From Candidatus Ozemibacter sibiricus (GTDB lineage Bacteria > Muiribacteriota > Ozemobacteria > Ozemobacterales > Ozemobacteraceae): a stretch of 64,000 nucleotides of DNA. The translations under genes were made by a program, and so were the position numbers. Shown here piece after piece: positions 28,685 through 37,036 of the stretch; the first letter of the stretch is position 1; each line of letters opens with the position of its first letter. Below the pieces are notes generated by a model, which was given only the letters and a program-made list of their open reading frames with translations, was not told the DNA's origin and made no database searches. The DNA lies in contig QOQW01000018.1 in the NCBI GenBank assembly GCA_003327425.1, positions 62,001 to 126,000 of the forward strand, given 5' to 3'.

Positions 28685-29935
28685 CTACAAGGTCAGCACC
28701 TTGGTCTCGACCTTGCGGACGGCATCCCGCATGGCATCGGCGGCGGTCTTCTGGCCCGTGAGAATGGCTTCCATCTCGGGGTTGACCACGTTCTCGAGCA
28801 TCTCGAAGCTGGTGACCACGGGGTTGCCGACCGTCGTCTTCATCTGTTCGAGGAAGACTTTGAGGTGCGGATCGTCGATCTTGAGCAGATCATAGGCCCG
28901 GAGGTTGACCGGAATCTGGTTCAGTCGCTGGCACCACTTCGCCTGCACCTCGGCCGAGGTGAAGTAGGCGAGGAAGTCGAAGCACGCCTGATGATGCTTG
29001 CCGGCCCGGAAGATGACCGCGTTGTTGCCGCCGACGTTCGAGCTGGTGCCGGCCGGCCCGGCCGGGATCAGCCCGACCCCGAACTCGAGCTTGCTGTTGG
29101 CGAAGCGCGGCAGGTTCCAGGGGCCGGTGAAGATCATCGCATATTTCTGGTTCTGGAAGCCCTGCTCGGGCGGAGTGCCGCCGGCGCGCCACGCGCCCGC
29201 CTCGATCTTGTGGGTGGCGAACAGCGATGCCTTCAGTTCGAGCGCGGCGATGGCCTGGGGCGAGTCGAGCAGGCATTTCTTGCCGTCTTCCGAGATCAGA
29301 CGGGCGCCGAAGGTGTTGAAGAAGGGCAGGGTCCACCAGACGGTGTTGTCCATGCCGAAGGCGTAGATGCCCTTCTGGGCGTCGGTCAGCTTCTTGCCCA
29401 TCTCGATGAACTCCTCCCAGGTCTTGGGAGGTTTCTCGGGGTCGAGGCCGGCCTCGCGGAACATGGCTTTGTTGTAGAACAGGGCCACGCAGTTGGTCTG
29501 CTCGGGGAACCCCTGGTACTTGCCGTCGATGAAATTGGTCTGCAACGGGCCGGGCACGTACTGGTCCTTGATCTTGTCGAAGCCGAGCGGGCCCAGGTCG
29601 ACGCAGGCGTTCTTGCGGGCCAGCTCGCAGACGAACGACCAGTCGACGCGGGCCATGTCGGGGCCCAGACCGACGGTCAGCGCGGTGCGGATCTTGGGCT
29701 TGTGCCCGTCGAACGGCAGCCGGATCGGCCGGATCGTCCAGCGGGCGTTGGCCGGCAGCTTCTCCCAGTCGGCGATGATCTCCTTGAGGGCGGCCGTCTC
29801 TTCATCGCCGTAGGTATGCCAGAAGGTGAGCACGGTGCGGCCGTCGGGCGTGCGGGTGACATCCTGGCTCCAGGTCAGGAAGGCCAGCAGGACGTAGAAG
29901 ATCGCGAAGGCCAGCAGCAACGGGTTGCGTTTCAT
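28685..29935 (-). CDS. carbohydrate ABC transporter, extracellular solute-binding protein (family 1, UgpB/MalE-like)
   Basis: 416 residues. An N-terminal hydrophobic segment (MKRNPLLLAFAIFYVLLAFLTW) without a lipobox serves as signal or anchor. The mature protein matches cluster B sugar-binding proteins: VLTFWHTYGDEE near the start, GKYQGFPEQTNCVALFYNKAMF, PKTWEEFIEMGKKLT, and MIFTGPWNLPRFA. It would bind a sugar or glycerol-3-phosphate-like ligand in the periplasm and deliver it to the two permeases encoded just upstream. It is the last gene of a three-gene operon (13 bases after the second permease). No ATPase gene is present. Confidence 0.93.
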   Translation of the reverse strand: MKRNPLLLAFAIFYVLLAFLTWSQDVTRTPDGRTVLTFWHTYGDEETAALKEIIADWEKLPANARWTIRPIRLPFDGHKPKIRTALTVGLGPDMARVDWSFVCELARKNACVDLGPLGFDKIKDQYVPGPLQTNFIDGKYQGFPEQTNCVALFYNKAMFREAGLDPEKPPKTWEEFIEMGKKLTDAQKGIYAFGMDNTVWWTLPFFNTFGARLISEDGKKCLLDSPQAIAALELKASLFATHKIEAGAWRAGGTPPEQGFQNQKYAMIFTGPWNLPRFANSKLEFGVGLIPAGPAGTSSNVGGNNAVIFRAGKHHQACFDFLAYFTSAEVQAKWCQRLNQIPVNLRAYDLLKIDDPHLKVFLEQMKTTVGNPVVTSFEMLENVVNPEMEAILTGQKTAADAMRDAVRKVETKVLTL

Positions 29936-29948
29936 CGGCCGGCCTCCC

Positions 29949-31451
29949 TCATTCCTTGACCGCGCCCTGGGTCATGCCCTCGATGAAGTACTTCTGGGCG
30001 ATGAGGAAGAGTACGGCGATGGGCACGATCGAGAAGCACGAGGCGGCCATGATCTGCCCGGTCTCGGACGTGTACTGGCCGCGGAACAGCGCCAGGCCGA
30101 CCGGCAGGGTGATGCTGAGTGGATTGGCGAAATCGGTGACGATCAACTGCCACAGGAAGTTCGACCAGTGGAACAGGAAGGTCAGCAGGAACAGGGTCAG
30201 GATGATCGGCATGGCCAGCGGGATGATCACCACCGTGAAGCACTGCCATTCGGAGGCCCCGTCGATGCGGGCCGCCTCGAGCAGCGAGCTGGGGATGGTG
30301 TCCATGTACTGCTTGAGCATGAAGACGCCGAAGACCGAGGCCAGGTGCGGCAGGAACATGGCCAGCTTGGTGCCGCACAGGCCCATCTGGCAGATCATGA
30401 AGAACTGCGGCACCATGTACATCAGGCCGGGAATCATCATCGTGCCGAGCAGCACGCTGAACAGGCCGTTCTTGTACGGCAGGTCCTTTTTCGAGAAGAC
30501 ATAGGCGGCCATCGCCGAGAACAGCGTCACCAGGAAGGCGGCGGTGGTGGCGACGAACAGGCTGTTGATGAAGTAGGTGCTGAAGTTGTTCTTCTGCTCG
30601 ATCACATCGTCGACCCGCGCACCGGGGCCGACGGCCTGATCGAGCTTGAGCACCTTCCGGAAGTTGTCGATGGTCGGTTCGTTGGCCACGATGTCGAAGG
30701 GGTTCTTCTCGTTGAAGATCAGTTCGGTGCCGGAGGCCTTGAACGAGGTGCAGAACATCCAGAAGAAGGGGAAGAGCACGACGACCACCCCGACGGTCAG
30801 CGCTTCATAGAGGGCCAGCGCCTTGAGGAAAGCGGAGCGTTCGTGGGTCGGGGTCTTCAACCAGCGGGCGATGACCAGCACCACGAGGGCGAGCACGCCC
30901 ACGGCGGTCGCCCCATCGACGAACGGCTCGAGGCGGTCCATCACGGTGACGTGGGTGCCGGGTTCGACCTGGGTGAGACGCCAACCGGCTTCGCCACGGG
31001 CGAAGTCGCAGACCACCCGCCCCTTCTTGTTCTTCTCGAAGACCATGCGGTAGGCGAGCCGGGCCGTCGTCCCGTCGGCCTGCACGTAGCTGGCCTCCTT
31101 ATCGAGGAAGCGGGAGCCGCCGCGCCCGAAGCGTTCGCGCGTGCTGGTCAGGAACGAGGTCCAGGCGGCGGGGTCCTTGGTCAGGAGGGCCTCGGCGGCG
31201 AAGACGTCAGGCCGCTCGCCGCCGGGCGTGGCCGCTTGCAGGCTGTCGAAGACCGGCGTGGCAAGCGCCTCGAGTTCTTTCAGCAGCGGGGCGGCGGGGA
31301 AGGCGGGGTGGGTCGAGGGCGGGTTGGTCAGGCTGACCACGACCATGGTGCCGAACTTCAGCAGCTGTCCGAGCACGCCGCCGGACAGGATGATGAGGCC
31401 GGCGATCAGCAGGATGAACGCCACGACGCGGAAGGGTGCGCTTGCGAGCAT
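29949..31451 (-). CDS. carbohydrate ABC transporter permease (MalG/UgpE-like) with an extra N-terminal domain
   Basis: 500 residues, about 220 more than a usual MalG/UgpE protein. The C-terminal about 285 residues are a normal permease with the ATPase-coupling EAA loop EAARIDGASEWQ. The N-terminal extension has a membrane helix (about 9-35), roughly 145 residues outside the membrane (containing AYRMVFEKNKKGRVVCDF and GWRLTQVEPG, like a small alpha+beta domain) and a second helix (about 180-203). It belongs to the permease frame and is continuous, so it is not an assembly artefact of two genes. It may contact the binding protein or sense substrate. Confidence 0.9.
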   Translation of the reverse strand: MLASAPFRVVAFILLIAGLIILSGGVLGQLLKFGTMVVVSLTNPPSTHPAFPAAPLLKELEALATPVFDSLQAATPGGERPDVFAAEALLTKDPAAWTSFLTSTRERFGRGGSRFLDKEASYVQADGTTARLAYRMVFEKNKKGRVVCDFARGEAGWRLTQVEPGTHVTVMDRLEPFVDGATAVGVLALVVLVIARWLKTPTHERSAFLKALALYEALTVGVVVVLFPFFWMFCTSFKASGTELIFNEKNPFDIVANEPTIDNFRKVLKLDQAVGPGARVDDVIEQKNNFSTYFINSLFVATTAAFLVTLFSAMAAYVFSKKDLPYKNGLFSVLLGTMMIPGLMYMVPQFFMICQMGLCGTKLAMFLPHLASVFGVFMLKQYMDTIPSSLLEAARIDGASEWQCFTVVIIPLAMPIILTLFLLTFLFHWSNFLWQLIVTDFANPLSITLPVGLALFRGQYTSETGQIMAASCFSIVPIAVLFLIAQKYFIEGMTQGAVKE

Positions 31452-31461
31452 GGCTGCCTCC

Positions 31462-32400
31462 TTACTGGTTCGATCCAGAGAAGAACTTCTGCTGGATGAA
31501 GGTGATGATGAGGGTGATGGTCAGCAGCACGTAGGAGATGGCCGCCGCGTAGCCGTAGCGGCCGCCCTCGAACTGCTTGTACAGGTAGTAGCCCGAAACC
31601 GAGGTGCTGCCCAGGGTCTCGTCGCCGATGACCACCTGCGGGCCGCCCGCGGTCATGGCGTAGATCTCGGTGAAGGCGTTGAGCGAACCGATGACGCCGG
31701 TGATCACCATGAAGACCAGGATCGGTCGCAGCAATGGGAGGGTGATCTTCCAGAACTGCTGCCATTTGGTGGCGCCATCGATGTCGGCCGCCTCGTAGAT
31801 GCATTCGGGGATGTTCTGCAGGGCGGCCAGGAACAGGATCATGCCGAAGCCCGCTCCTTTCAGCACCATGGCGATGACGACGGCGGGCAGGGCGGTCAGC
31901 GGACTGCCCAGCAGACCGGTGGTGTTGAAGAAGTTGTCAGGCCCGAGGAAGACGGTGGAGATCTGGGCCAGGGCCCCGTATTTGGGGGCGTAGATCAGGT
32001 ACCAGATGACCCCGACCACCAGCATGTCGAGCACATTGGGCAGGAAGAAGGCGCTGCGGAAGAACTCCTTGCCGCGCAGCCTGTTGTTCAGAAGGAGGGC
32101 GAGGCCGAGGGCGGCGGCGATGCCGAGCGGGATGCTGAGACCGCCGTAGATGAGCGTCACGGCCAGCGACCACCAGAACTGCGGATCGTTCAGCTTCCAG
32201 CCGGTCGGGGTCTGGTGGATGCCCAGGATGTTGATGTAGTTGGCCAGGCCCACGAACTCGAGGTTGGACAGGCTGAAATCGCGGGGCGAGCCGAAAAAGC
32301 TCAAAAAGAACGAATAGGCGATCGGGAACAGCAGGAAGACCGCGAACAGGAGCAGGAACGGCAGAAGGAAGAGGAGAGAGCTGAAGGTTTCCTTCTTCAT
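31462..32400 (-). CDS. carbohydrate ABC transporter permease (MalF/UgpA-like)
   Basis: 312 residues with six predicted membrane helices. The EAA loop EAADIDGATKWQQFWKITLPLL couples to the ATPase. It pairs with the permease encoded 10 bases downstream. AAGGGGAA precedes ATG 32400. The lack of a linked ATPase is common for importers that share an MsmK/UgpC-type ATPase encoded elsewhere. Confidence 0.94.
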   Translation of the reverse strand: MKKETFSSLLFLLPFLLLFAVFLLFPIAYSFFLSFFGSPRDFSLSNLEFVGLANYINILGIHQTPTGWKLNDPQFWWSLAVTLIYGGLSIPLGIAAALGLALLLNNRLRGKEFFRSAFFLPNVLDMLVVGVIWYLIYAPKYGALAQISTVFLGPDNFFNTTGLLGSPLTALPAVVIAMVLKGAGFGMILFLAALQNIPECIYEAADIDGATKWQQFWKITLPLLRPILVFMVITGVIGSLNAFTEIYAMTAGGPQVVIGDETLGSTSVSGYYLYKQFEGGRYGYAAAISYVLLTITLIITFIQQKFFSGSNQ

Positions 32401-32434
32401 GTGATTCCCCTTGGAAGATGTACCAGAATAGGTG

Positions 32435-33010
32435 TCACGGGGATTCTAACACAAAACAAGGGAAGTCCAACTCGTTCAATTGCCGGGCGATTTTCTCGGC
32501 GGCCGCCTCGTCGGCGAAGGGGCCGATGGTCAGGCGGAACATCTCATACTGCTCGTTCGGTGGCGTCAGGGTGGCCATGAACCCCTTCTTGCGGGCCCGC
32601 TCCTGCGCGAGCCGGGCCGACTCCTCGTCGCCGAACGCGCCCAATTGCACGTAGAAGGCGGGTGAGGCGGCTGCCTCGGTGGGGTGGGCGGTGGCGCCCT
32701 CGCCTGTCGTCGCTGCCTGGCCTGCCCGCGGGTCGACGAGCAGGCCGACCGCCGCCGAACCTGGCCGACCGCCGGTCTGGGGGGCGACCCCGGTCATGGC
32801 GGTCGAGGTCGGGGCGTCGGGCAGCGGGGTCTCGACCGGTCGGACCATGGGTGGGGCCTTGTCGAAATCGATCAGGAACCAGCCGCACACCCCCATCAAC
32901 AAGATGAGGACGACGTAGACCGCTCCCTCCTTCACCCCGTCGAGGGACTGGTCGGTGGTCGGTCCCCAGTCGAAGCGACGCGGGACCGGTGGCTGGATCG
33001 ATTCAGGCAT
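32435..33010 (-). CDS. SPOR-domain membrane protein
   Basis: 191 residues. A cytoplasmic N-terminus of about 28 residues, one membrane helix (AVYVVLILLMGVCGWFLI), a Pro/Thr/Ala-rich periplasmic linker and a C-terminal SPOR domain of about 75 residues (FYVQLGAFGDEESARLAQE ... FRLTIGPFADEAAAEKIARQL). SPOR domains bind denuded peptidoglycan glycans at the division septum. The layout matches DedD/FtsN-type proteins, so a role in division or wall remodelling is likely. It ends 34 bases before the ABC operon on the same strand. Confidence 0.92.
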   Translation of the reverse strand: MPESIQPPVPRRFDWGPTTDQSLDGVKEGAVYVVLILLMGVCGWFLIDFDKAPPMVRPVETPLPDAPTSTAMTGVAPQTGGRPGSAAVGLLVDPRAGQAATTGEGATAHPTEAAASPAFYVQLGAFGDEESARLAQERARKKGFMATLTPPNEQYEMFRLTIGPFADEAAAEKIARQLNELDFPCFVLESP

Positions 33011-33102
33011 CGGCGGATGCTAGCACAGTCGGCCGGTCGTCGCCAACCCTGCCTTCAGGTGGGGGTGGCGGTTCGTGGTGGTCAGGAACGACATGGCCGG
33101 GA

Positions 33103-34104
33103 TCATGCCTGCTCAGCGGGCGGGCGGACGCGGATGGACAGCGCCTGGCCGCAACGGCAGCGGTTCCCGGCGAGGTGGGCGCGGATGCGGTAGCCGTGGC
33201 GCGTGATGACGGTGGTGCCGCAGGCCGGGCAGACGGTGTCCTGGCCCTGCGGGAGATCGGCGTTGCCGACATAGACGTAGCGCAGATGGCGGCGGGCGAT
33301 CTCGGCGAAGGCGGCCAGCGTAGCGGTCGGCGTTGGGGGAGCCGTCTCGCGGAACCGAGGAAAGTAGCGCGAGATGTGATGGGGGATCTCCGGCGACAAC
33401 GCCGCCACCCAGCGCACCAGCTCTTCGAACTCGGCGGGATCATCGTTGCGACCGGTGACGACGAGGGTGGTCAGCTCGACATGCACCCCGGCCCGCACCG
33501 CCGTCTCGATGTTGCGGAGCAGCGGCGCCAATTGGCCGCCGCAGAGGCCGCGGTAGAATTCATCGCGGAACGACTTGAGGTCGATGTTCATGGCATCGGT
33601 GAGGCCGCACAGCTCGCGCCACGGAGCGTCCTCCAGGAAGCCGTTGGTGACCAGCGCGACCTGCTGCCCGGCCTGGCGCAGCAACGGTGCGGTGTCTTTG
33701 ATGTATTCGAACCAGATGCCCGGTTCGGTATAGGTGAAAGCCACCCCGATATTGCCTGGGGTACGGGCGGCCATCTCGGCCAGCCGCGCCGGGGAGACCT
33801 CTTCGCCCGGCACCTCTTCCTGCGAGATCTCGCAGTTCTGGCAGAATCGGCACGAGAGGTTGCAGCCGAAGGTGCCCACCGACAGGATGTTGGAACCGGG
33901 GAAGAAATGGTAGAGCGGCTTCTTTTCGATGGGGTCGAGGTGGGCGGCGACCACGATCGAGTAGTTGTACAAGATCATCTGGCCGTTCCGCGCCCCGCGG
34001 CCGTGGCAGCGACCGCGGCGGCCCTCGGCGATCAGGCATCGGTTCGGGCACAATCGGCAGTCGAGGCGGTCGTCGCGCGGTTCCCAGTATTCGGCGTGTC
34101 GCAT
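33103..34104 (-). CDS. amrS: AmrS-type radical SAM protein (AmmeMemoRadiSam system, PflA-like)
   Basis: 333 residues. Cys16, 19, 23 and 33 form an N-terminal Cys cluster typical of the family; Cys81-x3-Cys85-x2-Cys88 (FGCNLSCRFCQN) binds the SAM-cleaving [4Fe-4S] cluster. LYNYSIVVAAHLDPIEKKPLYHF and FTYTEPGIWFEY are family signatures. A C-terminal extension with CPACG and CRCG looks like a zinc ribbon. AGGTG about five bases upstream favours ATG 34104 over GTG 34110. The AmmeMemoRadiSam enzymes occur with Memo and AMMECR1 proteins, which are not seen here; the substrate is not known. Confidence 0.9.
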   Translation of the reverse strand: MRHAEYWEPRDDRLDCRLCPNRCLIAEGRRGRCHGRGARNGQMILYNYSIVVAAHLDPIEKKPLYHFFPGSNILSVGTFGCNLSCRFCQNCEISQEEVPGEEVSPARLAEMAARTPGNIGVAFTYTEPGIWFEYIKDTAPLLRQAGQQVALVTNGFLEDAPWRELCGLTDAMNIDLKSFRDEFYRGLCGGQLAPLLRNIETAVRAGVHVELTTLVVTGRNDDPAEFEELVRWVAALSPEIPHHISRYFPRFRETAPPTPTATLAAFAEIARRHLRYVYVGNADLPQGQDTVCPACGTTVITRHGYRIRAHLAGNRCRCGQALSIRVRPPAEQA

Positions 34105-34135
34105 CGTCACCTGGCGATTTCCGATCTGGTGCCGA

Positions 34136-34717
34136 TCAATTCTCGAAATGAACGAAATCGATGAGCAGAGTGGCGGCCATCAGCAGCAGCTTGCGCGGAC
34201 CTTCCCACTCGGCCGGGCAGGTGACGGTGAAGTTGTCGGCATCGGTGAACGCTTCGGTGAAGAAGCCCGACCAGCGTTTGCGGATCTCGCCGCGCTGGAC
34301 CCAGTTCTCCATGATGTAGAAGGTCCAGGGCCACCAGAAGGGGCCGATGATCTGGAAGAGCGTGCGATGCAGCGCATCCTCGACGATGTAATGGCGCTCG
34401 AGGAGCGAGAACTGCCTCTGGATGGCGCCCATGTAGCGCTGGCGCCCGTCGCGCACGACCAGGCGGGGGAGGAAGAAGGCGAATTCCTTCTTCAGGAACA
34501 TCAGATAATCGCCGTTGCGATCCCAGACGTCCATTTCGAAGGCGCGTCCCCCGCGCAAGAACATGCGGCCCAGCCAGCTGCTCACCTCGCGGGCCTCGGC
34601 CAGCGTGCGGAGCTTGTCGTCGTAGATCGTGTACTTGTTCTCGGTCTCCCAGCCGAGGAACACCTCGGTCATCTCTTTGTGCTGCTTGACTTGGAAGGTC
34701 ACGTTCGGCATGCGCAT
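34136..34717 (-). CDS. phospholipid scramblase-like/LURP-one-type protein
   Basis: 193 residues. The sequence follows the tubby-like scramblase pattern: FQVKQ, NKYTIYD, AFEMDVWDRNGDYLMFLKKE, VVRDGRQRYMGAIQRQFSLLERHYIVED and a final DNFTVTCP...LLLMAATLLIDFVHFE helix. The family forms a 12-stranded barrel around a central helix. Bacterial members have no proven scramblase activity. It starts 31 bases upstream of amrS on the same strand, so the two may be co-transcribed. The assignment is from memory of the family pattern. Confidence 0.75.
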   Translation of the reverse strand: MRMPNVTFQVKQHKEMTEVFLGWETENKYTIYDDKLRTLAEAREVSSWLGRMFLRGGRAFEMDVWDRNGDYLMFLKKEFAFFLPRLVVRDGRQRYMGAIQRQFSLLERHYIVEDALHRTLFQIIGPFWWPWTFYIMENWVQRGEIRKRWSGFFTEAFTDADNFTVTCPAEWEGPRKLLLMAATLLIDFVHFEN

Positions 34718-34743
34718 TCCCCTCGAACGGTGATCTGGGCGGA

Positions 34744-34767
34744 GACGCGGTCACGGACGCGGTCACG
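34744..34767. repeat. 12-bp tandem repeat between divergent genes
   Basis: GACGCGGTCACG occurs twice head to tail (34744-34755, 34756-34767), 27 bases upstream of the scramblase-like start and 56 bases before the M48 start. A TAGTAT box (34799-34804) lies next to it on the plus strand. The pair could be an operator shared by divergent promoters. Confidence 0.6.
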
Positions 34768-34822
34768 GTCGACCGGTCGCGGCGTCATGATCTCATGATA
34801 GTATGATTGAGAGGGAATTGTC

Positions 34823-35938
34823 ATGACCTCCTTCCAAGCGATCGTCTTCGGCCCCGACGATCTCGGCCGGGAACGGCCCGGCCAGGTCGTGGTCGAGCCT
34901 GATGGGCTGCGGGTCGACGTCGCGGGCGAACAATGGCGGCTCGCGTTCGCGGGGCTCGATCTCAGCCGTGGCGGGATCGACGACCTGGCCATCGTCGTGG
35001 CCGGGCGCACCGCGGGCGGCCAGGAGCTGGCGCTCCATCTGTCCGATGAAGCCTTCGTCGCCGCCCTGGCCCGGGTCGTGCCCCGCGAACGGCGTCCCGC
35101 CGTGGCCCGCCTGCGCTGGCAGGGGGAGACGAGACGCCGGCGCTGGCGGTGGTATCTGGCGGTCGTCGCCGGGGGAGTGCTGGGGGTGATCCTGTTCTTC
35201 AACCATCTGGCCGGTCTGGTCGCCAACCTGGTGCCCGTGTCCACCGAAATCGCCCTGGGGGAGGCCATCGCCGACAGCCTCGTCGAGCGCGGAACCCTGC
35301 TCGCCACCGGGCCGGCGGTGACCACGGTCACCCAGGTCTGGCAGGCGGTGGCGCGCGGACTGCCCCCCGCTCCCTTCCCGTTCCGGGTGCGGGTGGTCGA
35401 TTCGCCCCAGGTCAACGCCCTGGCCGCGCCGGGCGGGCAGATCGTGGTCTTCACCGGTCTGCTGACCCGCCTGGAGAACGCCGAAGAACTGGCCGGCATC
35501 CTTGCCCATGAAGCGGCCCATGGGCTGTGCCGGCACGGCCTGCGCCAGGTGGTCAAAGGGCTGGGGGTGTCGGCCGTGATGATGCTGGTTGTCGGCGACC
35601 CCGGCGGCCTGGGCCGCGCCGTCCGCCAGCTCGGCTCCCGGCTGTTCCTGCTCTCCTACAGTCGGGACGACGAACGGGAGGCCGACCGTCTGGCGGTCGA
35701 GATCCTGCGGCGGGCTCGCATCGATCCGTCGCGCTTTCCTGAGTTCTTCATCCGCCTCGAGAGAGAGGGCGGCCTGCCCGAATTCCTGACCATTCTCTCG
35801 ACCCACCCCAGCCACCGGGAGCGGCAGCGCGACCTGCAGGCCCTGCTGCAACCCGGCGACACCGCGGTGCCGCGGCTGGCCATTCCCCTTCCTGCTGCTT
35901 CACCAGGGCGTTCTGGCCGGTCGAACGGTTCGCGCTGA
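34823..35938 (+). CDS. M48-family zinc metallopeptidase
   Basis: 371 residues. An N-terminal soluble part of about 105 residues with a beta-rich pattern, one membrane helix (about 110-130) and an M48 domain with H229-E-A-A-H233; the glutamate in DDEREADRLAVEIL supplies the third zinc ligand. NALAAPGGQIVVFTGLL is the substrate-cleft strand. ATG 34823 follows GAGAGGGAA. Homologues such as HtpX, BepA and LoiP degrade or fold membrane and outer-membrane proteins. Here the helix orients the peptidase domain to the periplasm, by inference. Confidence 0.92.
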   Translation: MTSFQAIVFGPDDLGRERPGQVVVEPDGLRVDVAGEQWRLAFAGLDLSRGGIDDLAIVVAGRTAGGQELALHLSDEAFVAALARVVPRERRPAVARLRWQGETRRRRWRWYLAVVAGGVLGVILFFNHLAGLVANLVPVSTEIALGEAIADSLVERGTLLATGPAVTTVTQVWQAVARGLPPAPFPFRVRVVDSPQVNALAAPGGQIVVFTGLLTRLENAEELAGILAHEAAHGLCRHGLRQVVKGLGVSAVMMLVVGDPGGLGRAVRQLGSRLFLLSYSRDDEREADRLAVEILRRARIDPSRFPEFFIRLEREGGLPEFLTILSTHPSHRERQRDLQALLQPGDTAVPRLAIPLPAASPGRSGRSNGSR

Positions 35939-35986
35939 TTCCCTGAGCCGGGCCAGAATGTCGGCGGTATGGCTGGGGGCTTGCCC

Positions 35987-36613
35987 TTACTTGGTACGGG
36001 AAGCGGCCTTGCGGGAAGATGGTTTCTGCGGAGACGCGACCTTCCGGGCAGCGGCCTGGCGAGATGGAGCGGTCTTGGGTGTCCTGGCCCTGGTGGCGGT
36101 CTTGGTGGTCTTGCCGCTCTTGGCAGTTTTGGTGGTCTTGGCAGTCTTGGCAGTCTTGGCGGTTTTCTGGCGGGCGGCGGCGGTGGCCTTCGTCGGGGTC
36201 GGCTGGGCGGTGCGGCGGGCCGGCGAGGAGACGAAGAAGGCGGCCGCTTCGTTCTTCACGGTGAGGAACTTCTTGACCCAAGCCTGGTAGGCCTTCATCT
36301 CGGCGTCGGGAATGGCGAAGAGCTTCTGCAGCCGCCGGATGAGGCGGCTCTCTTCGGGAGCGACCCGGCCATCGCAGGCGGACAGGCCGATCAGTTCGAG
36401 CATGATGGCCGTCCGGGAGCCGTGGTCGGGAAACCAGGTGCGGAGCACGTCGTCGGTGGGGTCAGGAATCAGTTCCTGCTGCCCCATCTCGGCGCTGAGC
36501 GCGTAGATCATCTCCCGCTCCTGGTCGCTGATCCTGGCATCGGCCTCGATCAACTGCTGGGCGAGGCCCAGGAACAATTTCTGCTGGGTGTCATTCAGAC
36601 TTTTCAAGAACAT
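35987..36613 (-). CDS. TerB-like protein with a Lys/Ala/Thr-rich, histone H1-like C-terminal tail
   Basis: 208 residues. Residues 1-130 form a helical, acidic TerB/DUF533-like domain with two similar halves (EADARISDQEREMIYAL and CDGRVAPEESRLIRRLQ), whose acidic loops can bind metal in the family. Residues about 140-208 are almost only Lys, Ala, Thr, Arg, Ser and Pro with repeats of AKTAKT/TTKTAK; the net charge is strongly positive, like bacterial H1-type DNA-binding tails. The start is ATG 36613; the frame runs open to 37393 but that part lies in the neighbouring gene region. The DNA-binding role is inferred from composition. Confidence 0.75.
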   Translation of the reverse strand: MFLKSLNDTQQKLFLGLAQQLIEADARISDQEREMIYALSAEMGQQELIPDPTDDVLRTWFPDHGSRTAIMLELIGLSACDGRVAPEESRLIRRLQKLFAIPDAEMKAYQAWVKKFLTVKNEAAAFFVSSPARRTAQPTPTKATAAARQKTAKTAKTAKTTKTAKSGKTTKTATRARTPKTAPSRQAAARKVASPQKPSSRKAASRTK

Positions 36614-37036
36614 GCTCTCTCTTGCTCCTCTGCAAAGGTGATGGCCACGGCACAAGGCTAGCAGATGGGGCGTGCCTCCGGCAACTGCGCCTGGCACATC
36701 CGTCGCCAGGCCAGTTCGGTCGGCGGCGATCGGTTGGTGGGAACGTTCCTGGAGCCTGGTCGCGCGCCAGGGGCCGCGCCAGCCGGCATGGTCGGCAGCC
36801 ATGCCCCCTCTTGCTGGGCAGGAGCGGGTTGGCGGGTCCAAGCTCGACACTCCTCCCTCGCAGCCTGCTCGGGTCCTTGGAACATGGGCATCGTGGCGGG
36901 GTCGCAGCAACCGATGACAGGAGGGAACCGTTCGTGGTAGACTGGCCATGTCTGGTGGACGTTTGAGAAGGGCATCAGGGAGTAGAGCGGCCGGCGATGA
37001 GAGCGCGGCCGAACGTCCACGGGGGAGGTTGGTACC
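36614..37036. other. intergenic region between divergent genes
   Basis: 423 bases between the TerB-like gene (minus) and the hybrid kinase (plus). Short open frames on both strands lack protein character. ATGACA (36914-36919) and TAGACT (36938-36943), 18 bases apart, may be the kinase promoter; GGGGGAGG (37021-37028) is its ribosome site. No further structure was seen. Confidence 0.5.

Noticed and set aside
28538-31499. Long plus-strand frames opposite the ABC transporter genes
   Set aside because: Gln/Glu/His/Gly-rich shadows of the real minus-strand genes.
36658-37020. 120-codon minus-strand frame between the TerB-like and kinase genes
   Set aside because: No ribosome site, mixed composition, and it covers the likely promoter of the kinase gene.
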